Shown: positions 5,549 through 14,230, counted from the stretch's first letter. The stretch is DNA of 14,230 nt from Sideroxydans sp. (GCA_030823965.1 JAVBYP010000082.1:1-14230), one strand, 5' to 3'. Notes: a model not told the origin generated them from the letters alone. Program-made: numbers and translations.

Positions 5549-8500
5549 GATAGCGGAAAGAATAGAAGATGTCGATGGCATCCTCGACACCAGTACGTGT
5601 CACGAGCGTGATACGCGGGGTCAGGGTGTAGGTGAACTTTGTGATGCCGGTATTCGAGGACAGACCTTGCTCATAGCTCAAGTAGGCGCGTGGATTGAGG
5701 CGCTTACCAACGGTCACCACCTGACTTAGCATTGGGTCTACTTCCCCAGCCTTCTGGTTCAGCGACAGTTCATCAACACCGACCGCACGCCCGATCTTGG
5801 AGGCAGATTGCCCTCCCAAGATGTTCGTCGCCGCAGACAGCAACAGTGACGAATCGACCCCACTACTATCGGGCACACGCCCCAGCACGATCCAAGAGAG
5901 TTTCTCGGCATCAGGTACGTTCGGATTGGATACGAGGCGGATGATGGGCTTGCGCGCCGTGCCACTCACTTCAACGCCAGCTTCTACATCCAGCCCTTTT
6001 CGATAAGCCAAGATATTCAGTCCTGGGTCGTCTATGCGACCTTGGAAATTCACCATCCCGCGTTCGACTTGCAAGCGCTGCCCATAAGCCTCGAACACGC
6101 CATCTTGCGCATCGATGACGCCTGTCACACTCAATGCCTCACCCGGCTCTCCGCGCACATCCAGATTACCTTTGAGGCGAGCCTCAAGACCGGAGGCTCG
6201 GATGAAGAATTTATCGCCTAGATCGAGCGTAGCCCTTACCTGGTTCTGCTGTTTGACGCTCTCATCCACTTGCTGTCCGACTATCTGCACATCTTCATCA
6301 AGCTGAGGACGATCGCTCACAGGTTGATCGATGAGCCCCGCATCGGCACGGATAGCACCATCCAAGACGAGCGTCTTGCCCGAGAATTTGGCATGCCCCG
6401 TCCCCGAGGCGACGACCCAACGGTCAGCCCGTTGCAACAAAGGGAACTGTTGCGCGGTGATCTGTACACCTCCCGAGTCACCATTGAGGTCGAGCATGCC
6501 ACTCGCACTCAATTTACCTGCGCTGCGACTCAGTTTGAAATCACCCAGCAATTTGTCTTGAGGGCGAGCAAGGTAGGGTGAATCGAAATCGAAGAGATCC
6601 AGATGCACGAGATCTTGCTCGAAGCGTGCTTTCAACTGCCCGTTCTCAAGCCTGACGCCCTGATCGAGCATGCCGAAACTCAATCCATCACCTTGCACCA
6701 TGCCGCGCAGTCGCGGCGTATGCATATCACCTACCAGATCGGCGTCCAGCTTCAATCTGCCGCCACTTTGGAAGTTGCTATCCAAGGTCGGCCCTAGCCA
6801 TGACAGATCATTGGAATCAAGATATAGATGGCCTGTCAGCGGCGCATCAGGAGCCACAGCCCAATTCACACCATCATTGGTGAGGGGCACACTGGCACTC
6901 ACTTTCATATCACCCAACTTCTCGCCACTGGCGACAAACTCGGTTCGTATTTGGTCGTTGGCGATTTGTCCAGACATACGCAGATCACTCAATCCGAAAA
7001 GGGCGCCCGTCTTAGCATCGACCACCCAGTCGCCACTCTCGCGCTGCACTTGTAGACCCGCGTTCCAATGCGTATCTTTCTTAACATCCCATGAACCACC
7101 GAAACGCAAAGTACCCAAGCTATCCATAGCAGGTGGAATAGCCTCCACGTTCACTGCGCGGACACCCAAGCCACTGAAGCTACCGATACTTTGCCAATAC
7201 GCAGGTGTCCAACGTGTGGTTTCCAGATGTGTGCGGCCGCCGCCTAATGTGATGTCAGCGACACCCAACTCCGCATTCTCAGCCCCCAGCGTCAACGCAG
7301 TGGTGCCGAGCAATCTCAAAGGTACGGTGCCTAGACCGATGAATTCATCGAGCGAGCCTTGCCAGCGAGTTGCCCGCCATCCGTCCTCAAAGCCGCTCAA
7401 ACCACCCTGTGCTTGCAGTTGCAATTCTTCTCGCACCTGTACACCCTGCTCCACCTTGGCACGTAGCTTGACGCTGTGATCTGCAGGTGCACCTTGTAGT
7501 TCGATACTCACCTCGGGGAAACGCAGAGCATCGCCCACCTTGCCGTCCTGCATCACCAGATTGAGTGTCATCGATTGGTCGGAGATATCCCCTGCGGCAT
7601 CTACACTGGCTATCGTTTGCCCTGCTGGCAACTTCAACTCTTTGCCGCTGAAGGAGAAGTCGAATAGGGGCTCACCGATGCTCCCAGTGAGTGCGGCTCG
7701 CCCGTTCAATTGGCCACCCAGATTCGCCTCCACCTGTGACAGATCGGAAGCGGCGAGATCGAAGCGCAATTCGTCTGCGCCTAGACCATAGCTCCCTTTC
7801 ACCGAAAGTCGATTGTCGCCAAGATGGAACGCCAACTCACCTTTGCCATGTTTGCCGTTGATGATCGCCGCCCAACCTGCTCCACCGATCTCATATCCGG
7901 CAAATTGGCTGTTGGACAGCGCGAAGCGCATCTCGGCAGTAGGTTCAGGTAATAGTTCTCCCCTGATCGTCAACTCGGCATTCAGATCAGTTGCTGGCAT
8001 CGCAGTGAATTCAGCCAGGTTCATCTTGTGCACTTGGCTAGTGAAATTGAACTTTTGACTCTTATCGAGCGCGAGCTGACCGTGACCCTCGACGCTCGTC
8101 TCACCACGTATCAGACGCAGGCTGTGCAAAGTGACCAGCTTTCCTTGTCGAGTCAGATCCCCCGTGAGTTTCGACTCACCATCGGTCAGTGCCAACACAG
8201 CATGCTGTGACTTACCTGCGCCATCTAGTGCGACCTTGCCGTTCATGCGGCGCGAAGGTAAGCGACTATGCAATGCCTGCATGTCGACTTCGCGCAAGGT
8301 CAGTTGCGCATCACCCGACTGTCTTTTTTCATCCCAATCTAGATCACCGGAAAGTTCACCTTCAAGCAATGTCTTAGCTTCAAGCCCCGTGATCTGCCAA
8401 TGCTCGGCAGATACCTTCAGGTGTGCTCGCGCATCGACGATGGGGATACCATTCTTATCCAAAGTTCCAGCCAAGTCGTTGTGCAGTCGCACGTCGCCTT

Positions 8501-9389
8501 CTAAACGATCGCCTTTAAGACATCTCGCATCGAGACGACCAGATAGACGCGTCTGCGGCGCCTTCTCTAACAAACGTGACACATCCACACCTTTGAACTG
8601 CATCTGGATGCGTTGCAAAGGCACCTCGTCGAAGGGAAAAAGCAATATCGTTCCATCCGCGCTAGCGCCCGCGCCATCGGTTCTAAGTTTGATATCCAGG
8701 CTACGCAATTGGCCCTGTACATCTGCCTGCACCTTGAGTTTCTCATCTCTGGGTGTGGTGGTATTCAAAGTGATTTGCGAACTCACTGCAAATGGACTGG
8801 CACTCGCCAACGTCACATCCCCTGCCATCTCTCCAAAGGGTAGATGTGCATTCAATACTTGCAGGTGATGTTGCTGATGGTCACTATTGAAGCTGGCATC
8901 CACCCCACTCACCACGAAATCAGGCTGTGTCGAACCCGCAGCGAACCAGCGGAATTCACCCACATGGATCTTTGCCGCCGTCACATCTAGAGGCAATTGC
9001 AACGATGCTGGCAGGGTGGGCTCTGTCGCTGTCGCAGTGACCTGCTCCGCATGCAGGTCTAGCCGCTGCACACTCACCCGCAACAGATGCAACTCTTGGC
9101 TCAACAACGCGCGTGGTTGCCAATCCACCTCCACACCACTCGCATCGATACGTTGCGCCTCAGAATTAAAAGCGAGATGCTGCGCCGTGAATCCACCGAA
9201 CAGAGAACCCGTCAGCCCTCCCACCTTGAACGCACCCTGCGTTTGCCTATCCATGATTCCCGCCATCCATGTCATACCAGAGGTGGTACCGAGCAAGTAG
9301 TAGCCCACTCCTGCAACTAGAAAGCACGGCGTGAGCAAACCGAGAATGATCTTGCTACGCAAGGATAGGATGGAACTCTCTTTCGCCAT
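5544..9389 (-). CDS. tamB: Translocation and assembly module protein TamB
   Basis: TamB is an inner-membrane-anchored protein spanning the periplasm. It partners TamA in outer-membrane protein assembly and, as an AsmA-like bridge, in phospholipid transport. From ATG 9389 it has 1281 residues, close to the usual 1250-1300. There is an N-terminal signal anchor (KIILGLLTPCFLVAGVGYYLL), then a long run of beta-rich AsmA-like segments with alternating hydrophobic residues. The C-terminal TamB (DUF490) domain covers roughly the last 330 residues, including AYGQRLQVERGMVNFQG and ISRLVSNPNVPDAE-like sequence (IIRLVSNPNVPDAEKLSW), and ends in aromatic FYSFRYR. The frame is open upstream to 9485, but that stretch lies inside the end of tamA. 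The TGATG overlap with tamA fixes the start and shows coupling. No frameshift was found. Confidence 0.95.
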   Translation of the reverse strand: MAKESSILSLRSKIILGLLTPCFLVAGVGYYLLGTTSGMTWMAGIMDRQTQGAFKVGGLTGSLFGGFTAQHLAFNSEAQRIDASGVEVDWQPRALLSQELHLLRVSVQRLDLHAEQVTATATEPTLPASLQLPLDVTAAKIHVGEFRWFAAGSTQPDFVVSGVDASFNSDHQQHHLQVLNAHLPFGEMAGDVTLASASPFAVSSQITLNTTTPRDEKLKVQADVQGQLRSLDIKLRTDGAGASADGTILLFPFDEVPLQRIQMQFKGVDVSRLLEKAPQTRLSGRLDARCLKGDRLEGDVRLHNDLAGTLDKNGIPIVDARAHLKVSAEHWQITGLEAKTLLEGELSGDLDWDEKRQSGDAQLTLREVDMQALHSRLPSRRMNGKVALDGAGKSQHAVLALTDGESKLTGDLTRQGKLVTLHSLRLIRGETSVEGHGQLALDKSQKFNFTSQVHKMNLAEFTAMPATDLNAELTIRGELLPEPTAEMRFALSNSQFAGYEIGGAGWAAIINGKHGKGELAFHLGDNRLSVKGSYGLGADELRFDLAASDLSQVEANLGGQLNGRAALTGSIGEPLFDFSFSGKELKLPAGQTIASVDAAGDISDQSMTLNLVMQDGKVGDALRFPEVSIELQGAPADHSVKLRAKVEQGVQVREELQLQAQGGLSGFEDGWRATRWQGSLDEFIGLGTVPLRLLGTTALTLGAENAELGVADITLGGGRTHLETTRWTPAYWQSIGSFSGLGVRAVNVEAIPPAMDSLGTLRFGGSWDVKKDTHWNAGLQVQRESGDWVVDAKTGALFGLSDLRMSGQIANDQIRTEFVASGEKLGDMKVSASVPLTNDGVNWAVAPDAPLTGHLYLDSNDLSWLGPTLDSNFQSGGRLKLDADLVGDMHTPRLRGMVQGDGLSFGMLDQGVRLENGQLKARFEQDLVHLDLFDFDSPYLARPQDKLLGDFKLSRSAGKLSASGMLDLNGDSGGVQITAQQFPLLQRADRWVVASGTGHAKFSGKTLVLDGAIRADAGLIDQPVSDRPQLDEDVQIVGQQVDESVKQQNQVRATLDLGDKFFIRASGLEARLKGNLDVRGEPGEALSVTGVIDAQDGVFEAYGQRLQVERGMVNFQGRIDDPGLNILAYRKGLDVEAGVEVSGTARKPIIRLVSNPNVPDAEKLSWIVLGRVPDSSGVDSSLLLSAATNILGGQSASKIGRAVGVDELSLNQKAGEVDPMLSQVVTVGKRLNPRAYLSYEQGLSSNTGITKFTYTLTPRITLVTRTGVEDAIDIFYSFRYR

Positions 9390-11137
9390 CAGAAAGCCAC
9401 CGCGATAGAGAAGTGATAGAAAAGGGCTGATACCTTCTTGCTGCGCGCCACATCGAACGCCAAGGGTCCGATTGGACTGCGCCAACGCGCGCCAAATCCA
9501 TAACCTATCACCGGATTCAGCGCTTCGATTCTATCTGCCGCATCGCCCGCATCCGCGAAGGCGGCCAACCCCAGCGAAGAGAACCAATGTGTGTATTCCG
9601 CACTCGCAGCGACCATCGCTCGACCACCGACCACGGCATCGCCTTCATGCACACCCAGACTTTGATAGGCAAAGCCTCGCACCGTCTGCGTACCACCGAC
9701 ACGGAAAAGATATTCCTGCGGGATGTTCACGCGCGCGGGTGACTTGGTATAGCCTGTCTCGCCCCGTAAGGAGATAACGTCGCTCTCACCTAGCTGTATC
9801 CATTGCTGACGACGCAGATATGTCCTGACGAAGTCCTCATCTGAAAAGGCCGCCTTGCCCGCACCACCCAATCTGAATTCGGTCAAAGAGCCAGACATCG
9901 GCATCAGTGGATCATCCACGGCACGTTGCATCCAACGCCAGTCGAGCACCAACGCTTGATTGGTCTCGCGTATACCGCCATCAGGGATGCGATGTTCTTG
10001 CTGCCAGTTCAACCCGATGTTGAACTCGTTTGCGTACACGGTGTGACTGCGCGTCACGCCGAACTTATCACGTAGCGTCTCCAAACCTTGGATGGTGGTG
10101 CGCTCGCCACTGGCCAGCCATTGCAAACGATATCCCTGAGGATCAGGCAAAGTGTCGACACCCGCCGATAACGTCTGACGATTGTTCTCCAACACCAAAG
10201 CAGTGTTGAAGGCCCAAGCACGACCGACGAAATTATTGTCGAGATAGCTCAACTCGCTGCGCGCGCCGTTGTTGGTGCTGTAGCCCAAACCAGTGGACAC
10301 TTTGCGTGACTGCGCTTCGACGATCTGCACCTTCACTGGCGCAGTGATGACTGCTCCATCCGGCTTTTCCGCAAGAGGCGGCATGTCAAGACTAACGATG
10401 ATGGAACTGAACTGAGACAGGTTCTGCAAGCGGGTCTGAAAGATCAGCAGTTGATTGCGATCATAGGGCTCACCTTCTTTGAACGAGGCGTAGCGAGTGA
10501 CCATCGCTTCCGTGTAACGCTCCAAACCCGTGACTTGCATCGCACCAAAACGATAGCGCGGGCCAGAATCCAGAACGATTTTCAACTGCGCCGTGGCGGA
10601 AGGGATGTCGACTTTTGCAGCGCTATCCACGATGCGTGCTGCGGCATATTCCTTGCGCGCCAATTGAGTGAGCAAGTCCGACTTGGCACGATCCCACGCT
10701 GCCGCACTGAATCCTTTCCCCTGCGGCAATGACCATTCCTTACGCAGTAGCTGTGCACGTTGACCGTCCGCTTGTTCGATGTCTCCGCGAAACTCGATGT
10801 TGACTGTACTGACTTTGGTCAACTCTCCCGGTTCGACCACGACCTCGAGTGTCCCTGAATTCATCACCTTACGTAGCGACACTTTGCTGGAAAAATAACC
10901 TTCGGTCATCAACAACTCAGGGATCTCTCGCTGTGCGCGGCGCATGAACAAGGCGCGCTCGCTTTCAGTCTTCATCAATTCATCAGGTAGGGCGAAATGC
11001 TGGGTGAGGATAGGACGAACTACTTCTGGTGCGATCAGGAAGACTGCGGGGATGCTCCCCGACTTCGCTTCCGCGCACGTGACAATGCCGGCAGAAAATA
11101 TGCAGAGCAAAGACCAAGTTGTCACTAGACGACTCAT
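9389..11137 (-). CDS. tamA: Outer-membrane Omp85-family protein TamA
   Basis: TamA is the outer-membrane beta-barrel of the TAM complex. From ATG 11137 it has 582 residues, near the 577 of E. coli TamA. A signal peptide (about 24 residues, cleavage after AEA) leads into three POTRA-like domains at about 25-100, 105-190 and 195-275. The barrel follows from about residue 280, opening with KVSTGLGYSTNNG. The Omp85 signature VRGF lies at 486-489 in GGTQTVRGFAYQSLG, and the chain ends in an aromatic residue (IAVAF), the usual barrel-insertion signal. An in-frame TTG at 11152 adds five residues, but neither start has a visible ribosome-binding site. The cysteine before AEA is not in a good lipobox (IVTC). 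It is cotranscribed with tamB, which begins on its stop codon. Confidence 0.94.
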   Translation of the reverse strand: MSRLVTTWSLLCIFSAGIVTCAEAKSGSIPAVFLIAPEVVRPILTQHFALPDELMKTESERALFMRRAQREIPELLMTEGYFSSKVSLRKVMNSGTLEVVVEPGELTKVSTVNIEFRGDIEQADGQRAQLLRKEWSLPQGKGFSAAAWDRAKSDLLTQLARKEYAAARIVDSAAKVDIPSATAQLKIVLDSGPRYRFGAMQVTGLERYTEAMVTRYASFKEGEPYDRNQLLIFQTRLQNLSQFSSIIVSLDMPPLAEKPDGAVITAPVKVQIVEAQSRKVSTGLGYSTNNGARSELSYLDNNFVGRAWAFNTALVLENNRQTLSAGVDTLPDPQGYRLQWLASGERTTIQGLETLRDKFGVTRSHTVYANEFNIGLNWQQEHRIPDGGIRETNQALVLDWRWMQRAVDDPLMPMSGSLTEFRLGGAGKAAFSDEDFVRTYLRRQQWIQLGESDVISLRGETGYTKSPARVNIPQEYLFRVGGTQTVRGFAYQSLGVHEGDAVVGGRAMVAASAEYTHWFSSLGLAAFADAGDAADRIEALNPVIGYGFGARWRSPIGPLAFDVARSKKVSALFYHFSIAVAF

Positions 11138-11191
11138 TGAATTATTGGGCAAAGAAGAATGTTCGTTAGAAGTGACACTGTGTAGGCTCGG

Positions 11192-11220
11192 ATTGTACCT
11201 TAGGCATTGAGTTCCCTTGG
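11192..11220 (-). promoter_or_regulatory. Putative tamA promoter
   Basis: A minus-strand TACAAT (11197-11192) is a good -10 box, placed so that transcription would begin near 11185, about 48 bases before tamA. The -35 region 17 bases upstream (CCAAGG) is a poor match, so the call rests on the -10 alone. Confidence 0.35.
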
Positions 11221-11266
11221 CGGGGCAACAAGTTAGAATAGGTGCACTTTCACATCATTCGCCGCC

Positions 11267-11341
11267 ATGTTCATCGAGCTCATCATCCTGATCGTCATCG
11301 TCGCTGTCGTCGTCATCGCACTACGTCCACCGCGCCAATGA
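11267..11341 (+). CDS. Possible 24-residue single-membrane-helix peptide
   Basis: The ORF starts MFIELIILIVIVAVVV and ends ALRPPRQ. That gives an acidic N terminus, one uninterrupted hydrophobic helix of about 15 residues and a basic tail, the shape of many bacterial small membrane proteins. It lies in the tamA-pbpG gap on the opposite strand to both. Its stop codon touches the base of the hairpin at 11344. A TAGAAT at 11234-11239 could be a -10, but the -35 (TTCCCT, 16-base spacer) is weak, and no ribosome-binding site precedes the ATG. Against it, the run of GTC/ATC codons could be a low-complexity coincidence. I do not recognise a family. Confidence 0.35.
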   Translation: MFIELIILIVIVAVVVIALRPPRQ

Positions 11342-11364
11342 AAAAGGGGGCTGGAAGCCCCCTT
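11341..11364 (-). terminator. Intrinsic terminator of pbpG
   Basis: A stem AAGGGGGCT / AGCCCCCTT (arms 11344-11352 and 11356-11364) encloses a three-base loop. On the minus strand it is followed at once by a five-T run (11345-11341), the textbook layout, about 20 bases after the pbpG stop. On the plus strand only two Ts follow, so it could act weakly for the small ORF at 11267. Confidence 0.85.
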
Positions 11365-11384
11365 CAACCCGTACTCTCTGATGA

Positions 11385-12287
11385 TCAGCCGCGTCGAATT
11401 CGACGGCGGGCTTTCCTTGTTGGTTCTGGTGTTCCTTCCATCCAACGCTTGATGCGATTCGCATCACCTACACGTGTATGGCGTCCCCATGAGTCCAGCA
11501 ACACGATGACCACTGGGCGATTGGATATCTTTGCCTGCATCACCAGACACTTACCCGCTTCGCTGATGTAGCCCGTCTTGCTCAAACCGATGTCCCACGA
11601 TGAACTTCTCACCAGAGGGTTGGTGTTGCTGAATCGTAGCGAACGACGCGATGAGACCTGGATCGTATGAGAAGTCGAAGTACTGAAACGTTCGATCTCT
11701 TTATATTCACCCGCCGCACTCACCATCTTGACCAGATCGTGTGCGGTAGAGACATTGCTACTATGCAATCCGGTCGCATCATCGAAGCGTGTGGATCGCA
11801 TATCGAGTTCGCGTGCCTTCGCATTCATCATAGACAACATCACCTGTGTACCACCAGGATAGGTGCGAGCCAGTGCAGCAGCAGCGACGTTCTCAGAAGA
11901 CATCAATGCCAGCTTCATCAACTCACCACGAGTCAATGACATACCGGTACGCAAACGGGAACGCGTACCCTTGAAACGATCACGATCCAACGAACTGATG
12001 GTGATGCGTTCATCCATTGGCAAACGCGCGTCCAACACCACCATCGCCGTCATCAGCTTGGTGATGGAAGCGATAGGGACGATATCGTTGGCATTCTTGG
12101 TAAATAGGGGGCGTTGAGTCTGCTCGTCGTAGATCATCGCGATGGCAGAACTCAGTCTGGGCGCAGATGTCTTCTTAAAGGCAACATGCTGATCACCCTG
12201 CTCCAACTCAGCGATCTGTTGGTGGTCTGCGGCCTGCGCTGACAGCGCATAGCTCAACAACATCAGTGCAAAAATAGTGTTACGCAT
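11385..12287 (-). CDS. pbpG: D-alanyl-D-alanine endopeptidase (PBP7-like)
   Basis: This periplasmic serine penicillin-binding protein of the S11 family cuts D-Ala-meso-DAP cross-links in peptidoglycan. It has 300 residues (E. coli PBP7 about 310). A signal peptide MRNTIFALMLLSYALSAQA precedes the mature chain. All three active-site motifs are present: SITK (Ser74 nucleophile, Lys77), SEN (131-133) and KTG (237-239, in SKTGYISEAG). The tail is unusually basic (TRKARRRIRRG), which might help attachment to anionic wall or membrane, though this is inference. ATG 12287 has AGGAG six bases upstream. The gene has its own promoter-like sequence and terminator, so it appears to be a single-gene unit. 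Without the C-terminal PBP5-type domain and amphipathic anchor, an endopeptidase is favoured over a DacA-type carboxypeptidase. Confidence 0.9.
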   Translation of the reverse strand: MRNTIFALMLLSYALSAQAADHQQIAELEQGDQHVAFKKTSAPRLSSAIAMIYDEQTQRPLFTKNANDIVPIASITKLMTAMVVLDARLPMDERITISSLDRDRFKGTRSRLRTGMSLTRGELMKLALMSSENVAAAALARTYPGGTQVMLSMMNAKARELDMRSTRFDDATGLHSSNVSTAHDLVKMVSAAGEYKEIERFSTSTSHTIQVSSRRSLRFSNTNPLVRSSSWDIGLSKTGYISEAGKCLVMQAKISNRPVVIVLLDSWGRHTRVGDANRIKRWMEGTPEPTRKARRRIRRG

Positions 12288-12321
12288 GAAGTCTCCTGTC
12301 CAAAACTACGGAACGGGGCGG

Positions 12322-12351
12322 AGAATACCCCAAAAAAACTAAAATAATCAA
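12322..12351 (-). promoter_or_regulatory. Putative pbpG promoter
   Basis: On the minus strand TTGATT (12351-12346) and TATTCT (12327-12322) are 18 bases apart, with a seven-T tract inside the spacer. Transcription would start near 12315, giving a leader of about 27 bases ahead of the pbpG ATG and its AGGAG site. Confidence 0.55.
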
Positions 12352-12368
12352 TGAGTATTTGAGGATAG

Positions 12369-14150
12369 TTAGTGTTCTTCCTGCTGTTGCAATGCCCACA
12401 TCTGCGCATACACCCCTTGTTGGGACAACAATTCACGATGCGTACCACGCTCGATGATGCGACCTTTATCCATAACGAGTATCTGATGCGCGTCCACCAC
12501 AGTGGACAAACGATGTGCGATGACCAGTGTAGTGCGGTTCTGCGCGATGCTACGCAATTCGTCTTGGATGGCTTTCTCAGACTTGGAATCCAAGGCCGAA
12601 GTCGCCTCGTCAAAAATGAGGATGGCTGGATTCTTCAAGATGGCACGCGCGATCGCCACACGCTGCTTCTCCCCACCCGAAAGTTTCAATCCACGTTCAC
12701 CCACCATGCTGTCGTATCCCTGCGGTAACGATTCGATGAAGTGATGGATATGCGCCGATTGGGCGGCACGGATGACCTCATCGCGACTTGCATTGGGATT
12801 TCCGTAAGCGATGTTGTAGTAGATGGTGTCGTTGAACAGCACGGTATCCTGCGGCACGATGCCTATGCTTGCGCGCAGACTACTCTGCGTCACGTTGCGA
12901 ATATCCTGACCATCGATGGAGATACAGCCTGAGTCGACATCATAGAATCGGAACAGCAGGCGGGACAGCGTGGACTTACCTGCTCCACTCGACCCCACAA
13001 CCGCGACTGTATGACCGCTCGGGATCTCAAAGTCCACGCCGTGCAATATCTGGCGTGATGGGTCATAAGAGAAAGCTACATCCTCAAAGCGAACCATAGC
13101 TCTATCCAATTCCAACGCAGGTGCATTCGGTGCATCTTCGATCTCACGGTTCGCGTCCAACAACCTGAACATCTTTTCCATATCCGCCAGTGCGTTCTTG
13201 ATCTCACGATAGACGAAGCCCAAGAAATGCAGCGGCATATAGAGTTGCAGCATGAACACGTTGACCAACACCAAGTCGCCGACGGTCATATTGCCCTTCA
13301 CCACCTCGTCCGCCGCCAATAGCATGAGCAAGGTGACACCGACCGCAATGATGATGCTCTGCCCTGCGTTGAGCGCAGCCAGCGAAGTCTGGTTCTTGAC
13401 CGCAGAGGTCTCCCAATCCTTCATCTGTTCGTCGTAGCGAGACACTTCATACTTCTCGTTGCCGAAATACTTCACGGTCTCGTAGTTGATGAGGCTGTCG
13501 ATGGCGCGTGTGTTCGCTTTTGAGTCCTTATCGTTCATGGTGCGGCGGAACACCATGCGCCACTCGGTGATGATCAGTGTGAAGGCGATATAGAGCACCA
13601 AGGTGGCAAACGTGATGATGGCGAACCACGGGTTGTATTTGACGAACAGGATGGCCGCCACCAAGCCGATCTCAAGCAAAGTCGGCAAGATGTTGAACAG
13701 CAAAAAAGTGAGCAAGAAACTGATGCCGCGCGTACCACGCTCTATATCGCGTGATACTCCTCCCGTCTGGCGCTCCAAGTGGAATCGCAGGCTCAGACTG
13801 TGCAGATGTTCGAATACTTGCAGTGCGACACGACGGATGGCGCGTTGCGTCACCTTGGCGAACAGTGCATCGCGCAACTCACCGAACAGCGTGCTGAACA
13901 AACGCAGCAAACCATAGCCCGCAATGAGGAACACCGGGATCGCCAGCATCGCTTGCGGCTTGCTCATCGCATCCACGATCTCTTTCAGTGCCAACGGCAC
14001 GACCACGTTGGCTAGCTTGGAGGCGACCAACAAGATGATGACGAAGGTCACCCGCCACTTGAACTCAAGCAGGTAAGGGACCAAGCTACGGATGACTTTC
14101 CAATCGGTACGCGTAGGTGTAGCGGAAGAATGGGATGAATGTGAGCGCAT
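12369..14150 (-). CDS. Atm1-type ABC exporter (half-transporter)
   Basis: This 593-residue inner-membrane half-transporter should work as a homodimer. Residues 30-330 form the six-helix membrane domain and 350-585 the ATPase. Walker A (GSSGAGKST, 386-394), Q-loop (VPQDT), signature LSGGE (490-494), Walker B (ILIFDE, 510-515) and the H-loop histidine 546 are all intact. The stretch QTGGVSRDIERGTRGI (128-143), NYETVKYFGNE and LYMPLHFLGFVYREIKNA are marks of the Atm1/ABCB7/HMT1 group. In this group the arginines of the RDIERGTRG segment help bind glutathione. The family exports glutathione-linked sulfur or metal species and gives heavy-metal tolerance in some bacteria. ATG 14150 has no clear ribosome-binding site. 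The gene ends 81 bases before pbpG, which has a separate promoter. Confidence 0.92.
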   Translation of the reverse strand: MRSHSSHSSATPTRTDWKVIRSLVPYLLEFKWRVTFVIILLVASKLANVVVPLALKEIVDAMSKPQAMLAIPVFLIAGYGLLRLFSTLFGELRDALFAKVTQRAIRRVALQVFEHLHSLSLRFHLERQTGGVSRDIERGTRGISFLLTFLLFNILPTLLEIGLVAAILFVKYNPWFAIITFATLVLYIAFTLIITEWRMVFRRTMNDKDSKANTRAIDSLINYETVKYFGNEKYEVSRYDEQMKDWETSAVKNQTSLAALNAGQSIIIAVGVTLLMLLAADEVVKGNMTVGDLVLVNVFMLQLYMPLHFLGFVYREIKNALADMEKMFRLLDANREIEDAPNAPALELDRAMVRFEDVAFSYDPSRQILHGVDFEIPSGHTVAVVGSSGAGKSTLSRLLFRFYDVDSGCISIDGQDIRNVTQSSLRASIGIVPQDTVLFNDTIYYNIAYGNPNASRDEVIRAAQSAHIHHFIESLPQGYDSMVGERGLKLSGGEKQRVAIARAILKNPAILIFDEATSALDSKSEKAIQDELRSIAQNRTTLVIAHRLSTVVDAHQILVMDKGRIIERGTHRELLSQQGVYAQMWALQQQEEH

Positions 14151-14178
14151 GGCAGGTCGAACGATAGATCAGAGCGAC

Positions 14179-14207
14179 ATTATAGCTGTATCACCTACTG
14201 CTTTTTG
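14179..14207 (-). promoter_or_regulatory. Putative promoter of the Atm1-type gene
   Basis: The minus strand carries a perfect TATAAT (14184-14179) about 29 bases before the ATG. A weak CAAAAA occupies the -35 position at 17-base spacing. The start of transcription would fall near 14172. Confidence 0.5.
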
Positions 14208-14230
14208 GATAAGCCCAATAGCCCGATGGC

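Noticed and set aside
6670..7479. 269-codon plus-strand ORF opposite tamB
   Set aside because: It is proline/serine-rich with no recognisable domain, and is antisense to a continuous, well-conserved tamB frame, so it is a shadow.
9390..9485. N-terminal extension of TamB to 9485
   Set aside because: It lies inside the end of tamA and precedes the signal anchor; the TGATG overlap at 9389 is the natural start.
11044..11137. TamA as a lipoprotein (cysteine near the signal peptide end)
   Set aside because: IVTC does not fit a lipobox (no Gly/Ala/Ser before Cys), whereas AEA-K fits signal peptidase I cleavage.
11233..11445. 70-codon minus-strand ORF across the tamA-pbpG gap
   Set aside because: It overlaps the pbpG end in another frame and crosses the intrinsic terminator, and its Met/Thr-rich stretch looks like a shadow.
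12331..12371. T-rich tract after the Atm1-type gene as an intrinsic terminator
   Set aside because: No stable GC stem precedes the T-run on the minus strand; the tract fits better as the spacer of the pbpG promoter.

Overview
This 14.2 kb window looks like ordinary chromosome of a Gram-negative bacterium, most likely a betaproteobacterium. That reading rests on the outer-membrane TamA/TamB pair, a PBP7-type periplasmic endopeptidase, an Atm1-type ABC exporter and proteobacterial ars proteins; a family-level placement (for example the Gallionellaceae/Nitrosomonadales group) would be a guess. Base composition is mixed. Hand-counted lines give about 60-63% GC in the first 500 bases, about 50% in the ars operon and about 38% at the start of the phosphatase gene near 5050.

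Layout. (1) Positions 1-715, plus strand: the 3' end of an FMN-binding-domain gene overlaps by ATGA a four-helix membrane protein with helix-borne histidines, together a likely flavin/heme electron-transfer pair. (2) Positions 821-4862, minus strand: a complete arsenic-resistance operon read arsR-arsC-arsD-arsA-acr3, with small gaps or an overlap between genes. It supplies the sensor (ArsR with a C-terminal Cys cluster), the arsenate reductase (ArsC), the arsenite metallochaperone (ArsD), the two-domain ATPase (ArsA) and an Acr3-family arsenite permease. (3) Positions 4863-5492: a compact divergent promoter with repeated gttaaa half-sites. On the plus strand it leads into a 27-codon ORF with a good ribosome-binding site, whose stop overlaps the start of a small dual-specificity-type phosphatase gene. 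This divergent arm is the least familiar part of the window. (4) Positions 5544-11137, minus strand: tamA-tamB, overlapping by one base. (5) Positions 11267-12287: a possible 24-codon single-helix peptide on the plus strand, a clear intrinsic terminator, and the pbpG-like endopeptidase gene with its own promoter on the minus strand. (6) Positions 12369-14150, minus strand: a full-length Atm1-type half-transporter with a -10-like box upstream.

How the parts work together. ArsC would reduce arsenate to arsenite, ArsD would pass arsenite to ArsA, and ArsA ATP hydrolysis would energise export through Acr3, with ArsR releasing the divergent promoter on binding arsenite. The phosphatase arm shares that promoter region and so may be arsenic-controlled. 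TamA and TamB serve outer-membrane biogenesis and lipid transport, and PbpG serves peptidoglycan remodelling. The Atm1-type exporter probably handles glutathione-linked sulfur or metal species. No tRNA, rRNA, CRISPR array, insertion sequence or integrase was seen.
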